Origin: Peptoniphilus stercorisuis
Lineage (GTDB): Bacteria; Bacillota; Clostridia; Tissierellales; Peptoniphilaceae
DNA length: 64,000 nt
Assembly: GCF_017874395.1 (NCBI RefSeq)
Contig: NZ_JAGGLJ010000001.1
Location: 62,001-126,000 of the forward strand
Direction: 5' to 3'
Both the position numbers and the translations under genes were made by a program. Positions 34,383-43,221 of the stretch are shown piece after piece. Position 1 is the first letter of the stretch, and each line of letters begins with the position of its first letter. A model generated the notes under the pieces. The model was not told the origin of the DNA, made no database searches, and saw only the letters and a list, made by a program, of their open reading frames with translations.

Positions 34383-35246
34383 ATGGATTTTTTAAAGGTT
34401 TTAATACTTGGAATAGTAGAGGGAATTACAGAATTTCTTCCAATATCATCAACAGGACATCTTATATTAGTTGGAGAGTTTTTAACACTTGAACCTAAGG
34501 AATTTCAAAATGCATTTAATGTAATAATACAACTTGGAGCAATACTTTCAGTAGTAGTTCTTTATTTTAATACATTAAATCCCTTAGACAAAAAGAAACT
34601 TGTAAAAAGAGTTGGAAAAGAAAAAGCAGATGAACTTAGCTTTTTAGAAAGATTTAAATACTTAGATAAGAAAACTATGAGACTTATTGCAAAGATAATA
34701 GTTGGAGTAATACCAGCAATGGTACTAGGACTACTATTTGATGATTTAATAGACAAATACTTATTTAATAAGATAACTGTTGCAATAGCACTTATATTTT
34801 ATGGAATTATTATAATAATAATGGAAAGAAGAAATAAGACAAAGAGCTTTAAATTTGAAACTCTTGATGAAATAAGCTTGAAAACTGCATTTTTTATTGG
34901 ATTTTTCCAATGTCTTGCAATGGTACCTGGCACATCAAGATCAGCTGCAACAATAATAGGAGCAATGATACTTGGATGTTCAAGAACAGCATCAGCAGAA
35001 TTTTCATTTTTCCTTGCAATTCCAACAATGATTGGAGCAACACTTTTAAAGATTATTAAAGTTGGACTTGCTTTTACATCTTATCAATGGATATTAATTC
35101 TAATAGGATCAGTAGTATCTTTTGCAGTAGCTTATGCTGTAATAGTTAAATTTATGGGATATATTAAAAAACATGATTTTCAAGTATTTGGTATATATAG
35201 AATAATACTTGGAATAATAGTTTTAATAAGTGCAGTATTTATTTAA
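34383..35246 (+). CDS. uppP: Undecaprenyl-diphosphatase UppP (BacA)
   Basis: A 287-residue membrane enzyme that dephosphorylates undecaprenyl diphosphate to recycle the lipid carrier for wall synthesis; it also gives bacitracin tolerance. The two active-site loops are GIVEGITEFLPISSTGHLIL and MVPGTSRSAATIIGAMILGCSR. About eight helices. The ATG immediately follows the lipoprotein stop, so translation is coupled. Last gene of the yybS-to-uppP run, closed by a terminator. Confidence 0.97.
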   Translation: MDFLKVLILGIVEGITEFLPISSTGHLILVGEFLTLEPKEFQNAFNVIIQLGAILSVVVLYFNTLNPLDKKKLVKRVGKEKADELSFLERFKYLDKKTMRLIAKIIVGVIPAMVLGLLFDDLIDKYLFNKITVAIALIFYGIIIIIMERRNKTKSFKFETLDEISLKTAFFIGFFQCLAMVPGTSRSAATIIGAMILGCSRTASAEFSFFLAIPTMIGATLLKIIKVGLAFTSYQWILILIGSVVSFAVAYAVIVKFMGYIKKHDFQVFGIYRIILGIIVLISAVFI

Positions 35247-35249
35247 AAA

Positions 35250-35283
35250 TAAAAGTCTATGAGTTTTCATAGATTTTTTTTGT
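35250..35283 (+). terminator. Terminator of the gdpP-uppP run
   Basis: TCTATGA / TCATAGA stem with GTTT loop and T8. Confidence 0.85.
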
Positions 35284-35390
35284 GAATTTTAAAAATGGGA
35301 CTAAAAATAATACTTTTTATATAAAAATTTTGATTTTATCTATATTAGTAATATAATAAAAGGTATATTGTAAATTATTGGAGGAATAGA

Positions 35391-36062
35391 GTGATTAATA
35401 AAGATTTTAATAAGAGTTTAGAAAACTATTATGATTTTATGATTGAAGATTATGTAAAGCTATTTAAACAAGTTATTTTATTTAGCGATGGAAGTTATTT
35501 AGAAGATTTTAGAAGTGATTTAAATAAATACGCTAAAAAACTATTTGTATCTACTGACTTTAAAAGAGAATATTATAATTTTATAAATCTCAATATAGAA
35601 AGTGAAATAGAATTAGAGCAACTTGCTTTAAAAACTATTGGTAGAATAGATCCCTTAGAAAGAGAGAGATTTGTTATATTTGTAAATAAATTATATTTTT
35701 CAATAGCTGAAGAAGCTTTTAAAAATAATAATTTTAATAAAGACTTACTTATTTCTTTAGAAAAAAGAAACTTATTAAATAATAATAATATGAATTTAGT
35801 AGTTAAGGACTTTTTTGGAAATATGCCAATATTAGGACAAATGTCTAGTATATTTAAGATTTTATACTCAAACTTAATTATTTTAATGGGCGTATATATA
35901 TTATCCTTTGGAAATATAAAATATGCACATTCAAAAAATTCAAACAAATGTCATAGTTTAGATTGTAGATTTATTAAAAATGTAAAATATGTAAATCTAA
36001 GAATAGTATTAGAAGAAAATTTAAAAGACTTTGATAATTGTAAAACTTGTCTTGGAAAATAA
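35391..36062 (+). CDS. Membrane-anchored protein with Ada-like Cys/His C-terminus, unknown function
   Basis: GTG start with GGAGGAATAGA ahead; 223 residues. The first 155 residues are soluble, helical and charged, then one membrane helix (about 162-175) and a C-terminal metal-binding-like motif: NKCHSLDCRFIKNVKYVNLR...LKDFDNCKTCLGK. The spacing His-x-x-x-Cys ... Cys-x-x-Cys resembles the Ada-type or PCKxC zinc domain found at the ends of nuclease-like proteins. No enzyme motif is visible elsewhere. Independent unit between two terminators. Confidence 0.65.
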   Translation: MINKDFNKSLENYYDFMIEDYVKLFKQVILFSDGSYLEDFRSDLNKYAKKLFVSTDFKREYYNFINLNIESEIELEQLALKTIGRIDPLERERFVIFVNKLYFSIAEEAFKNNNFNKDLLISLEKRNLLNNNNMNLVVKDFFGNMPILGQMSSIFKILYSNLIILMGVYILSFGNIKYAHSKNSNKCHSLDCRFIKNVKYVNLRIVLEENLKDFDNCKTCLGK

Positions 36063-36063
36063 A

Positions 36064-36095
36064 TTAAAGAAGATGCTTAGGCATCTTTTTTTTAA
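36064..36095 (+). terminator. Terminator
   Basis: AAGATGC / GCATCTT hairpin, then T8, following the Ada-like Cys protein gene. Confidence 0.8.
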
Positions 36096-36097
36096 AT

Positions 36098-36131
36098 AAA
36101 AAATAGGCTAATTAATTAGCCTATTTTTATT
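36098..36131 (-). terminator. Terminator of the GNAT gene
   Basis: Minus-strand stem AAATAGGCTAATT/AATTAGCCTATTT, overlapping the last codons of the GNAT gene, with a T-rich tail on the minus strand. Confidence 0.65.
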
Positions 36132-36586
36132 TCTTTTTTCATTAAATAATTTTCAAGTTCAACATTATCTCCTATAACAATATTATTTTCTACTAAATCA
36201 AAATATTTTTTTAGAAAAAAGTCTTTAGCAGTTTTTGAAGAATAAGTAGTTATTTGGCAAATATTATTGTCTTTAGAATATTTTTCAATTATATTTAAAA
36301 GTTCAGAAGCTATATTTTTATGTTGATAATCTTTGTGAATGTATAACATATCAAGATATCCATCATTATCTATATTAGAAAAACCAACTATTTTATTATC
36401 TTCCTCAGCTATAATAGTATAACTATTTATAAACTTTTCACACCAACAATCAATATCAATATCTTTTTTAGCCCAAACATTTACTTGTTCTTCTAAATAA
36501 TCTTTAGTATTTATGCTGTGAACAGTGTTGTAAAATAAATTAAAGATTTCATTATTATCTGTTTTATTATATTCTCTTATATTCAT
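36116..36586 (-). CDS. GNAT family N-acetyltransferase
   Basis: The start is set at 36586, because the longer frame's first codons (ATG GAG GGC) are the ribosome site GGAGGG itself; this gives 156 residues. GNAT marks: IREYNKTDNNEIFNLFYNTV at the N-terminus, LDMLYIHKDYQHKNIASELLNIIEKYSKDN (acetyl-CoA loop, QxxxxA/S) and a C-terminal FFLKKYFDLVENN strand. The substrate is unknown, though this looks like a YafP-type small acetyltransferase. Stands alone. Confidence 0.85.
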   Translation of the reverse strand: MNIREYNKTDNNEIFNLFYNTVHSINTKDYLEEQVNVWAKKDIDIDCWCEKFINSYTIIAEEDNKIVGFSNIDNDGYLDMLYIHKDYQHKNIASELLNIIEKYSKDNNICQITTYSSKTAKDFFLKKYFDLVENNIVIGDNVELENYLMKKEIKIG

Positions 36587-36696
36587 AAAGCCCTCCAAAG
36601 ACTGTATTATATATAAAGATTAAAAAAGATACAATAGAAAAATCTTATTTTTATAAAAAAGATATAATAAGAAAATTGTTTGATTAAAAGTATAAA

Positions 36697-37341
36697 TTAA
36701 ATCAAATCATATATTCCAATAAATTGAAAAACAGCGGCCATTAGCACGAAACAATGCCATATTACATGACTATATTGTGAAGATTTTTGTTTGTAAAAAT
36801 AAGTTCCAACTGTATATAAAATTCCACCTAAAACAATCATTAAGACACATTTAAAAGATGTATAAAGTATCATAGGTCTTATTAGAAAAATTGCAAGCCA
36901 GCCCATTGCAATATAAAGTAAAACTGAAACTTTAATATATTTATCATACTTACCATAAGTAAATATTTTAAATAAAAATCCCATAAGAGCAATAGCCCAA
37001 ATTAGAGAAATTGAAATAATTCTTTCTTTACCACTTAAGATATTTATTATAATAGGAGTATAAGATCCTGCTATAAAAAAGAATATGGAGCTGTGATCAA
37101 AAATTCTAAAGAAATTTTTAAATCTTGTAAAAGTTGTAGCATGATAAATAGTACTTGCAAGAAACATAAATATAAAAAAACTGCCATATATTGCAAAACT
37201 TGCAACACTTAAACCACTATGCATTTTAGAAGATTGAACAATCATTATAATTAAAAATACAATTCCTAAAATAACTCCTATTCCATGAGTAATACTATTT
37301 AAAATTTCTACTAAAATATTTTTCTTATCTAAATTCTTCAT
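36697..37341 (-). CDS. Hemolysin III / PAQR-type membrane protein
   Basis: A 214-residue protein with seven membrane helices. Motifs of the family: ILNSITHGIGVILGIVFL, MFLASTIYHAT (SxxxH), FRIFDHSSIFFFIAGSYTPI and YSHVIWHCFVLMAAVFQF (HxxxH region), which hold the putative metal-binding Ser/Asp/His set of the PAQR fold. The name hemolysin III is historical. Its start overlaps the preceding DUF1836 gene by 17 bases, so the two are translated together. Confidence 0.9.
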   Translation of the reverse strand: MKNLDKKNILVEILNSITHGIGVILGIVFLIIMIVQSSKMHSGLSVASFAIYGSFFIFMFLASTIYHATTFTRFKNFFRIFDHSSIFFFIAGSYTPIIINILSGKERIISISLIWAIALMGFLFKIFTYGKYDKYIKVSVLLYIAMGWLAIFLIRPMILYTSFKCVLMIVLGGILYTVGTYFYKQKSSQYSHVIWHCFVLMAAVFQFIGIYDLI

Positions 37342-37849
37342 TAATAAAATCTCCTTTTAACAATTCAAGTTTTAATTGAATGTATAATTTTGAAACTACT
37401 GCATTTACAATAATATCTATGGAATTTTTTTCTTGTAAAACTTTATACTCATTATTTAGAAAAAGATTTTTTATAGATGTTTCTAAAGATATGCAAAACT
37501 TATTATAAGAATTTTGAAAATCTTCATTATTTATAATTTGTTTAATAAATTGGTCTATTTCATCTATGGAAAAAACCGATTTAAGTGATGTAATTAAAAT
37601 TAATGTTGAAAGTTGCTCTTTATTATATTTTTTCTTAATTGGCTTATCCATAACATTAGACTTTACATAATTATTTACCATAGAAGTAGTTAATTTTTGG
37701 CTATTTGAAAGCAAAAAAAATGGTTTTAATTCCTCTTGTACTATTTGAATTAATTGATCAACATATAGATCAAAACTTGGTAAATCTTCATATTTTGTCA
37801 TCTTAAAATCTTTTATTATATTAATAATTTGATTATTTATCTTAAACAC
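37325..37849 (-). CDS. DUF1836 domain protein
   Basis: A 174-residue protein. The N-terminal half (about 15-110) has LPSFDLYVDQLIQIVQEELKPFF, LTTSMVNNYVKSNVMDKPIKKKYNKEQLSTLILITSLKSVFSIDEI, a MerR/HTH-like layout typical for DUF1836. A DNA-binding role is likely but unproved. It precedes the hemolysin III gene with a 17-base overlap, an association seen often in Firmicutes. Confidence 0.85.
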   Translation of the reverse strand: MFKINNQIINIIKDFKMTKYEDLPSFDLYVDQLIQIVQEELKPFFLLSNSQKLTTSMVNNYVKSNVMDKPIKKKYNKEQLSTLILITSLKSVFSIDEIDQFIKQIINNEDFQNSYNKFCISLETSIKNLFLNNEYKVLQEKNSIDIIVNAVVSKLYIQLKLELLKGDFINEEFR

Positions 37850-37921
37850 CTCTTTATCTAGTATTAAATACTATATCTATTAGTTTATTAGATTATAACA
37901 TAAAAAACTTTAATACAATAG

Positions 37922-37931
37922 TACAAATGTT
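37922..37931. promoter_or_regulatory. CopY-box-like TACAAATGTT
   Basis: Matches the cop operator TACANNTGTA at seven of eight fixed positions, 65 bases ahead of the copper ATPase ATG. No CopY or CsoR regulator gene lies in the window. Confidence 0.35.
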
Positions 37932-37995
37932 TGAATAAATAAATTGGGGCTATAAAATAAATATAGTTGGATATTTGAATAAGGAGTGAAATTTA

Positions 37996-40137
37996 ATGAA
38001 TACTAAAAATAATCATAATTTTAAAGATAAAAAAGAAGATGATTTAAATTTGAAAAAAGATAATTTAAAAAGCAAAGATGAACATATGAATATGAATGAA
38101 CATGAACATATGAATATGAATGAACATGAACATATGAATATGAATGAACAGGAACATATGGCAATGGGTGGGCATTCTCACCATGCTCAGATGTTTAAAA
38201 AGAAATTTATATATTCATTATTTTTGGGAATTCCGATTTTAATTTTATCACCAATGATGGGTATTAACCTTCCTTTTACAATTATATTTAAAGGTTCAGA
38301 TTGGGTTGTATTAATACTTTCTACAATTTTATTTTTCTATGGAGGTAAGCCATTTTTATCTGGTGCAAGAGATGAGTTAAAAAAGAAAAGTCCTGGAATG
38401 ATGATGCTTATTTCACTTGGTATTACAGTTTCATATATTTATAGTGTCTATGCTTTTATAGGAAATAATATTTTACATTTAGAAAATATGTTGATGGATT
38501 TTTTCTGGGAACTTGCATCTTTAATTTTAATAATGCTACTTGGTCATTATATTGAAATGAAAGCTGTAGGAGATGCAGGAGATGCACTTAAAAAGATGGC
38601 TGAACTTCTTCCAAGTGATGCAAATTTATTAAAATCTGATGAAAGCATTGAAGTTATATCTTTAAAAGATGTAAAAAAAGATGATAATATTTTAGTAAGA
38701 GCTGGAGAGATTGTGCCAACTGATGGAGAAGTAATAAAGGGTTCAACATCAATAAATGAGTCAATGATTACAGGAGAATCTAAACTTGTCGAAAAAAATA
38801 TAAAGGACAAGGTAATAGGAGGCTCAATAAATGGAAATGGAACTATTACAGTAAAAGTTAGTGCAACAGGAGAAAGTGGATATTTAGCACAAGTTATGAA
38901 TCTTGTAAGTGAAGCACAAAAGGACAAGTCAAAAATGGAAAATTTATCAGACAAGGTTGCAAAATATTTATTTTATATTGCACTTTCTGTTGGAATAATA
39001 GCCTTTATAGTATGGTTTATAGTTTCAAATAATATAAATATTGCAATTGAAATAATGGTTACTGTTTTAGTAATTGCATGTCCTCACGCATTAGGTCTTG
39101 CAATTCCACTAGTAAGTGCAAGGTCAACTTCAATTGGAGCTAAAAATGGACTTTTAATAAAAAACAGAAATGGACTTGAGGAGTCTAGAAATCTTGATTA
39201 TATAGTAATGGATAAAACTGGTACATTAACTGAGGGGAATTTCAAATTAAATTATTTTGATTCTCTAAATAGTGAATATTCAAAAGAGGAAATTTTATCT
39301 ATTATTGCAGGAATAGAAGAAGGTTCTTCTCATCCTCTTGCAGTTGGAATATTAGATAAGGCAAAAGAATTAAATATAAAAAGTGCAAATATACTAGATA
39401 TTAAAAATATTTCTGGGGTTGGACTTAAAGGTATTTATAATAATAAAGAAGTAATGATTGTAAATAGAGCTTATTTAGTAAAAAATAATATTGATTTTAA
39501 TGAGGATATGTTTAATAAATATGCTTCTTCTGGAAATACAATTAGTTTTTTATTAATAGAAAATAAAGTTTCTGGAATAGTTTCACAAGGTGATGAAATT
39601 AAAGAAAATGCAAGTGAAATTATTTCTAAAATTAAAAGTCAAGGAATAAAAGTAGCAATGCTTACAGGTGACAATAAAATGGTTGCTGAAAACGTAGGAA
39701 AAATACTTGGAATAAATGAGGTTTATGCAGAACTTATGCCTGAAGACAAAGAGATGGTTATAAAAAAATATATAGAAAATGATAAAAAAGTTATGATGGT
39801 TGGAGATGGTGTAAATGATGCACCAAGTCTTGCAAGAGCAACTGTTGGAGTGGCTATAGGAGCAGGCACAGATGTAGCAATTGATTCAGCCGATATTATA
39901 CTTGTGAAATCAGATCCTATGGATATTTTAAATTTATTAAAACTTTCAAGAAACACTTGGAAAAAAACTATTCAAAATTTATGGTGGGGAGCAGGATATA
40001 ATTTAATTGCAATTCCACTTGCAGCAGGAATTCTTGCACCTATTGGTATTATGCTAAATCCAGCAATTGGTGCAATATTTATGTCGCTAAGTACAGTTAT
40101 AGTTGCAATAAATGCAATGAGACTTAAACTAGACTAA
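37996..40137 (+). CDS. copB: CopB-type copper P1B-ATPase with His/Met-rich N-terminus
   Basis: A 713-residue P-type ATPase. The N-terminal 60 residues have 8-residue repeats (D/H/Q)EHMNMNE ending [10 protein letters not shown], a metal-binding His/Met tail in place of a CxxC domain. Further marks are [25 protein letters not shown] (CPH, the CopB-type site), [19 protein letters not shown] (HP locus), MLTGDNK and [14 protein letters not shown] His-rich CPH ATPase exports copper or silver. ATG follows AAGGAGTGAAATTTA. Single gene. Confidence 0.93.
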   Translation: MNTKNNHNFKDKKEDDLNLKKDNLKSKDEHMNMNEHEHMNMNEHEHMNMNEQEHMAMGGHSHHAQMFKKKFIYSLFLGIPILILSPMMGINLPFTIIFKGSDWVVLILSTILFFYGGKPFLSGARDELKKKSPGMMMLISLGITVSYIYSVYAFIGNNILHLENMLMDFFWELASLILIMLLGHYIEMKAVGDAGDALKKMAELLPSDANLLKSDESIEVISLKDVKKDDNILVRAGEIVPTDGEVIKGSTSINESMITGESKLVEKNIKDKVIGGSINGNGTITVKVSATGESGYLAQVMNLVSEAQKDKSKMENLSDKVAKYLFYIALSVGIIAFIVWFIVSNNINIAIEIMVTVLVIACPHALGLAIPLVSARSTSIGAKNGLLIKNRNGLEESRNLDYIVMDKTGTLTEGNFKLNYFDSLNSEYSKEEILSIIAGIEEGSSHPLAVGILDKAKELNIKSANILDIKNISGVGLKGIYNNKEVMIVNRAYLVKNNIDFNEDMFNKYASSGNTISFLLIENKVSGIVSQGDEIKENASEIISKIKSQGIKVAMLTGDNKMVAENVGKILGINEVYAELMPEDKEMVIKKYIENDKKVMMVGDGVNDAPSLARATVGVAIGAGTDVAIDSADIILVKSDPMDILNLLKLSRNTWKKTIQNLWWGAGYNLIAIPLAAGILAPIGIMLNPAIGAIFMSLSTVIVAINAMRLKLD
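38077..38172 (+). repeat. 24-base tandem repeats encoding the HEHMNMNE motif
   Basis: About four in-frame copies of a 24-base unit code the His/Met-rich residues 28-59 of CopB. Exact repeats at DNA level, so unit number could vary between strains. Confidence 0.8.
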
Positions 40138-40177
40138 TCCTTAAAAAAGTAGTAAGATTAACTTACAACTTAATAAA

Positions 40178-40270
40178 GTTAAGGGGGTGCTTATATTAAT
40201 AAGCTGAGATAGAAATGTTATTTCTGACCCTAAGAACCTGATTTGGATAATGCCAACGAAGGGATTAGCG
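40178..40270 (+). ncRNA. TPP riboswitch
   Basis: Conserved thiamine-pyrophosphate aptamer parts in order: GGGGGTGC, then AAGCTGAGAT, TTTCTGACCC, then GAACCTGATTTGGATAATG and CCAACGAAGGGA. It is followed by a strong terminator and then thiC. TPP binding would favour that terminator and switch thiC off. Confidence 0.95.
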
Positions 40271-40294
40271 ACAGACTATTTTTATAGTAATTTA

Positions 40295-40330
40295 TGCTGT
40301 ATACCTTTTTTGGTGTACAGCTTTTTTTTA
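40295..40330 (+). terminator. Riboswitch-controlled terminator
   Basis: GCTGTATACC (40296-40305) / GGTGTACAGC (40312-40321), T6 loop, then T8. Lies between aptamer and thiC. Confidence 0.9.
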
Positions 40331-40359
40331 TTTAAAATTAAAACTAAAAGGAGATTTAA

Positions 40360-41673
40360 ATGAACTACACTACACAAATGGATGCTGCAAAACGTGGCAT
40401 AATAACAAAGGAAATGGAAATAGTAGCAAAAGAAGAAAATATTAATATTGATCTTTTAGTAGAGCGAATTGCAAAGGGACAAATTGTAATTCCTGCAAAT
40501 AAAAATCATAAATCTTTAAAACCTTGTGGTATAGGAAAGGGACTTAGTACAAAAATAAATGTAAATCTTGGAATCTCAAGAGATTGCCCAAATGTAGATA
40601 AGGAAATTGAAAAAGTTGATTGGGCTATAAAAATGAATGCTCATGCAATAATGGATCTTTCTTCCTATGGAAAAACTGAAGAATTTAGAAAAAAATTAAT
40701 AGATAGATCAACTGCTATGATTGGTACAGTTCCCGTATATGATGCTGTTGGTTTTTATGATAAGGAACTTCAAGATATAACATCAAAGGAATTTTTAGAT
40801 GTTGCAAGAAAACATGGTGAAGATGGAGTAGACTTTATTACAGTTCATGCAGGAATAACAAATGCAACTGCAGATGTATTTAAAAGAAATAAAAGAGTTA
40901 TGAATATAGTTTCAAGAGGAGGATCACTTCTATATGCTTGGATGGAACTTAATAAGGCAGAAAATCCATTTTTTGAATACTATGATGAATTACTTAATAT
41001 CTGTGAAGAATATGATATGACAATAAGTCTTGGAGATTCTCTAAGACCTGGTTGTATTGATGATGGAACAGATGCATCACAAATAGCAGAGTTAATCCTT
41101 CTAGGAGAACTTACAAAAAGAGCATGGGAGAGAAATGTTCAAGTAATAGTAGAAGGACCAGGACATATAAAAATTGATGAAATTAAAGCAAATGTATTAC
41201 TTGAGAAAAAACTTTGCTTTGATGCACCTTTTTATACATTAGGACCACTTGTAACAGATATAGCACCAGGATATGACCATATAACATCAGCAATAGGTGG
41301 AGCAATAGCAGCAAGCTGTGGAGTGGACTTTTTATGTTATGTAACACCAGCAGAGCATTTAAGACTTCCAACTCTTGATGATATGAAAGAGGGAATTATT
41401 GCATCACAAATAGCAGCACATGTAGCAGATATATCAAAGGGTGTAAGTGGAGCAGAAGAATGGGATCTTAAAATGGCCCATGCAAGACAAGAATTAAACT
41501 GGGAAGAAATCTTTAAATTAAGTATAGATGAAGATAAGGCTAGAACTTATAGAAAAGAATCAACACCAGAATTTTCAGATAGTTGCACAATGTGTGGAAA
41601 AATGTGCTCTGTAAGAAATATGAATAGAGTAATGGATGGTAAAGACATAAATATATTGAGAAGTGAAGACTAA
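40360..41673 (+). CDS. thiC: Phosphomethylpyrimidine synthase ThiC
   Basis: A 437-residue radical SAM enzyme that turns aminoimidazole ribotide into the hydroxymethylpyrimidine phosphate of thiamin. Marks: [115 protein letters not shown] and the C-terminal [11 protein letters not shown] cluster site (CxxCxxxC). ATG follows AAAGGAGATTTAA. No other thi gene is in the window, so thiC stands as a lone riboswitch-controlled gene. Confidence 0.98.
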   Translation: MNYTTQMDAAKRGIITKEMEIVAKEENINIDLLVERIAKGQIVIPANKNHKSLKPCGIGKGLSTKINVNLGISRDCPNVDKEIEKVDWAIKMNAHAIMDLSSYGKTEEFRKKLIDRSTAMIGTVPVYDAVGFYDKELQDITSKEFLDVARKHGEDGVDFITVHAGITNATADVFKRNKRVMNIVSRGGSLLYAWMELNKAENPFFEYYDELLNICEEYDMTISLGDSLRPGCIDDGTDASQIAELILLGELTKRAWERNVQVIVEGPGHIKIDEIKANVLLEKKLCFDAPFYTLGPLVTDIAPGYDHITSAIGGAIAASCGVDFLCYVTPAEHLRLPTLDDMKEGIIASQIAAHVADISKGVSGAEEWDLKMAHARQELNWEEIFKLSIDEDKARTYRKESTPEFSDSCTMCGKMCSVRNMNRVMDGKDINILRSED

Positions 41674-41696
41674 GTTATTTATTTTTCCTAAAATAA

Positions 41697-41755
41697 ACTC
41701 TTCTAATATCAGGACTATTAGAAGAAAGAAGCAAGAGAAATCTTGCTTCTTTTAA
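41697..41755. terminator. Two hairpins after thiC
   Basis: TCTTCTAATA / TATTAGAAGA, then AAGAAGCAAGA / TCTTGCTTCTT with GAAA loop and a short T-rich tail. The second also faces the convergent gene. Confidence 0.7.
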
Positions 41756-42873
41756 TTTAACTTATTAAAAATTTTAGAGGATTCTATTTCAATACTTTTA
41801 AAATCATATTTTTCTTTAATAGAATTTAAATCTAAAGAATTTAAATCATCTTTATTGTATTTTTCAACTTCCTTATAAATAGTACTATTTTCTAAATTAT
41901 TATAAAAATTATAATCTAAATTATTAAGAGCAAAAAGAAGTAAAGAGCCACTGTCATATCTTGAGTATCTTAATTCATTTATATAATTGTCATAATTTGC
42001 AACTACAGTAAAAATATAATAAAAACTTCTATCTTCATCTCTTCTAGCACCTTCTAAAAAAGGAAGAGGAGTATTTACAAAATTTCCATATTTCATTCCA
42101 ATATATGTTGCAGATCCTTCAATAGTTTCATAGTCTTTTTCAGTATTAAAATATTCTTTATTGATATTTTCTTTTTCACGAGAAACTACAATATATTCCT
42201 TTAAATAATTTTCTAAAAGAACTTTATTGTTTAAATTATTCATTATATTATCAAGAATTTTATATTCAAGTCCAATTAGGGAAATATAGTCTTTATTATT
42301 TATAATATCTAAATATTCATTTTTAATAGACCAAGTCTTTTGCATATTGTAGTGGAAGAATTCATGAGACAAAAAGGGAATAAATTCTTGTGATTTTTTA
42401 GCACTATTAAAATTGTTTTTACCATATTTAAATTTATAAATATTATTATAATTTTTGTATTTTAAATTTTCATCTATTGAAGAAAAATTTCCAATAGGAC
42501 TTATTGTCTTTATTGCAAGAGGATGTAATCTATTTAGTTTATAGACTTTTTGAAGTTTAAAATCCTTTGGCATTTTAATTTTCTTAGCAAGGGGACTTTT
42601 AATATCTACATTTACTAAAAAAATATTTTTCCTATAGAGATTTATACTGTGTTTTTTATTATTAAAAAAATCTCCCTTTTCAATTAAGATCATTGGATGA
42701 TCTAAAGAGTATCCTTCCCAAAGATTAGAAGACATTGCAGTATTATATTCTTCTAGGGCCTTTTTGTTTAAATCACTTAAATTGTTAAAATTTAAAGATT
42801 TAAAATTAAATATTAATATATAGATTAATATTATTAAAAGAAAAGTAATAAGTATTTTTAGTATTTTTTTCAT
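41752..42873 (-). CDS. Membrane-anchored putative zinc metallopeptidase
   Basis: A 373-residue protein with one N-terminal helix (about 5-24, LKILITFLLIILIYILI) and an outside domain. A gluzincin-type motif HExxH lies in FIPFLSHEFFHYNMQKTW, and a possible third ligand Glu lies in ETIEGSATYIGMKYG about 85 residues later. No named peptidase family is clear. Could be a lipoprotein-like or wall-side protease. ATG follows a weak AGGTGATGAA. Convergent with thiC. Confidence 0.6.
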   Translation of the reverse strand: MKKILKILITFLLIILIYILIFNFKSLNFNNLSDLNKKALEEYNTAMSSNLWEGYSLDHPMILIEKGDFFNNKKHSINLYRKNIFLVNVDIKSPLAKKIKMPKDFKLQKVYKLNRLHPLAIKTISPIGNFSSIDENLKYKNYNNIYKFKYGKNNFNSAKKSQEFIPFLSHEFFHYNMQKTWSIKNEYLDIINNKDYISLIGLEYKILDNIMNNLNNKVLLENYLKEYIVVSREKENINKEYFNTEKDYETIEGSATYIGMKYGNFVNTPLPFLEGARRDEDRSFYYIFTVVANYDNYINELRYSRYDSGSLLLFALNNLDYNFYNNLENSTIYKEVEKYNKDDLNSLDLNSIKEKYDFKSIEIESSKIFNKLN

Positions 42874-42945
42874 TTCATCACCTATTATATTGTATGATAT
42901 AAATTTTAAAAAAATATTAATTATTTATTAAATTTATATATAAAC

Positions 42946-42974
42946 TTGACAAAGATTAAAAAAATCTTTATAGT
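42946..42974 (+). promoter_or_regulatory. Promoter of the ABC-F leader
   Basis: TTGACA at 42946-42951, 17-base spacer, TATAGT at 42969-42974. Start near 42981, giving a 5' leader of about 240 bases ahead of the ABC-F gene. Confidence 0.8.
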
Positions 42975-42992
42975 ATGAATCTGGTGATAATA

Positions 42993-43046
42993 ATGAATAG
43001 AATGAATAAAAGATATATTATAAAAGTAAGCTCTGTACTAAACTAA
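42993..43046 (+). CDS. 17-aa leader peptide of the ABC-F attenuator
   Basis: ATG with CTGGTGAT 4-9 bases ahead; reads MNRMNKRYIIKVSSVLN and stops at 43046. The 3' part of this mini-ORF contains the first of four mutually pairing segments that end in a terminator before the ABC-F gene. Ribosome stalling in this peptide, for example by an antibiotic, would keep segment 1 from pairing and allow read-through. Such leaders are known for antibiotic-response ABC-F and methylase genes; the stalling agent here is not known. Confidence 0.65.
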   Translation: MNRMNKRYIIKVSSVLN

Positions 43047-43172
43047 AAAAGTTTAATATTGTTCAGAGCCTAAAAAAATAAATTCAAATAGATATTAGGT
43101 TGTGAAAAGTATGGTTATGATCATGCTTTTTTGTCATGCTTAAGGCTCTGATATTGTATGGAGTCTTTTTTT
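43029..43172 (+). promoter_or_regulatory. Four-segment transcription attenuator
   Basis: Segment 1 GCTCTG (43030-43035, inside the leader peptide ORF) pairs with CAGAGC (segment 2, 43064-43069). Segment 2 CAGAGCCT (43064-43071) pairs with AGGCTCTG (segment 3, 43143-43150). Segment 3 AGGCTC pairs with GAGTCT (segment 4, 43161-43166), followed by T7, an intrinsic terminator. Segments 1:2 plus 3:4 give termination; 2:3 blocks that terminator. A further hairpin AAGTATG/CATGCTT with T-run lies at 43107-43132. Confidence 0.7.
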
Positions 43173-43182
43173 ATTGTCAATA

Positions 43183-43206
43183 AGAGGGCTAAAGCCTTCT
43201 TTTTTA
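43183..43206 (+). terminator. Third terminator-like hairpin just before the ABC-F ribosome site
   Basis: GAGGGCT / AGCCTTC (43184-43190 and 43093+100 = 43193-43199) followed by T6 and then AGGAGG at 43211-43216. It would stop transcription a few bases ahead of the gene. Confidence 0.65.
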
Positions 43207-43221
43207 TTTTAGGAGGAAATT

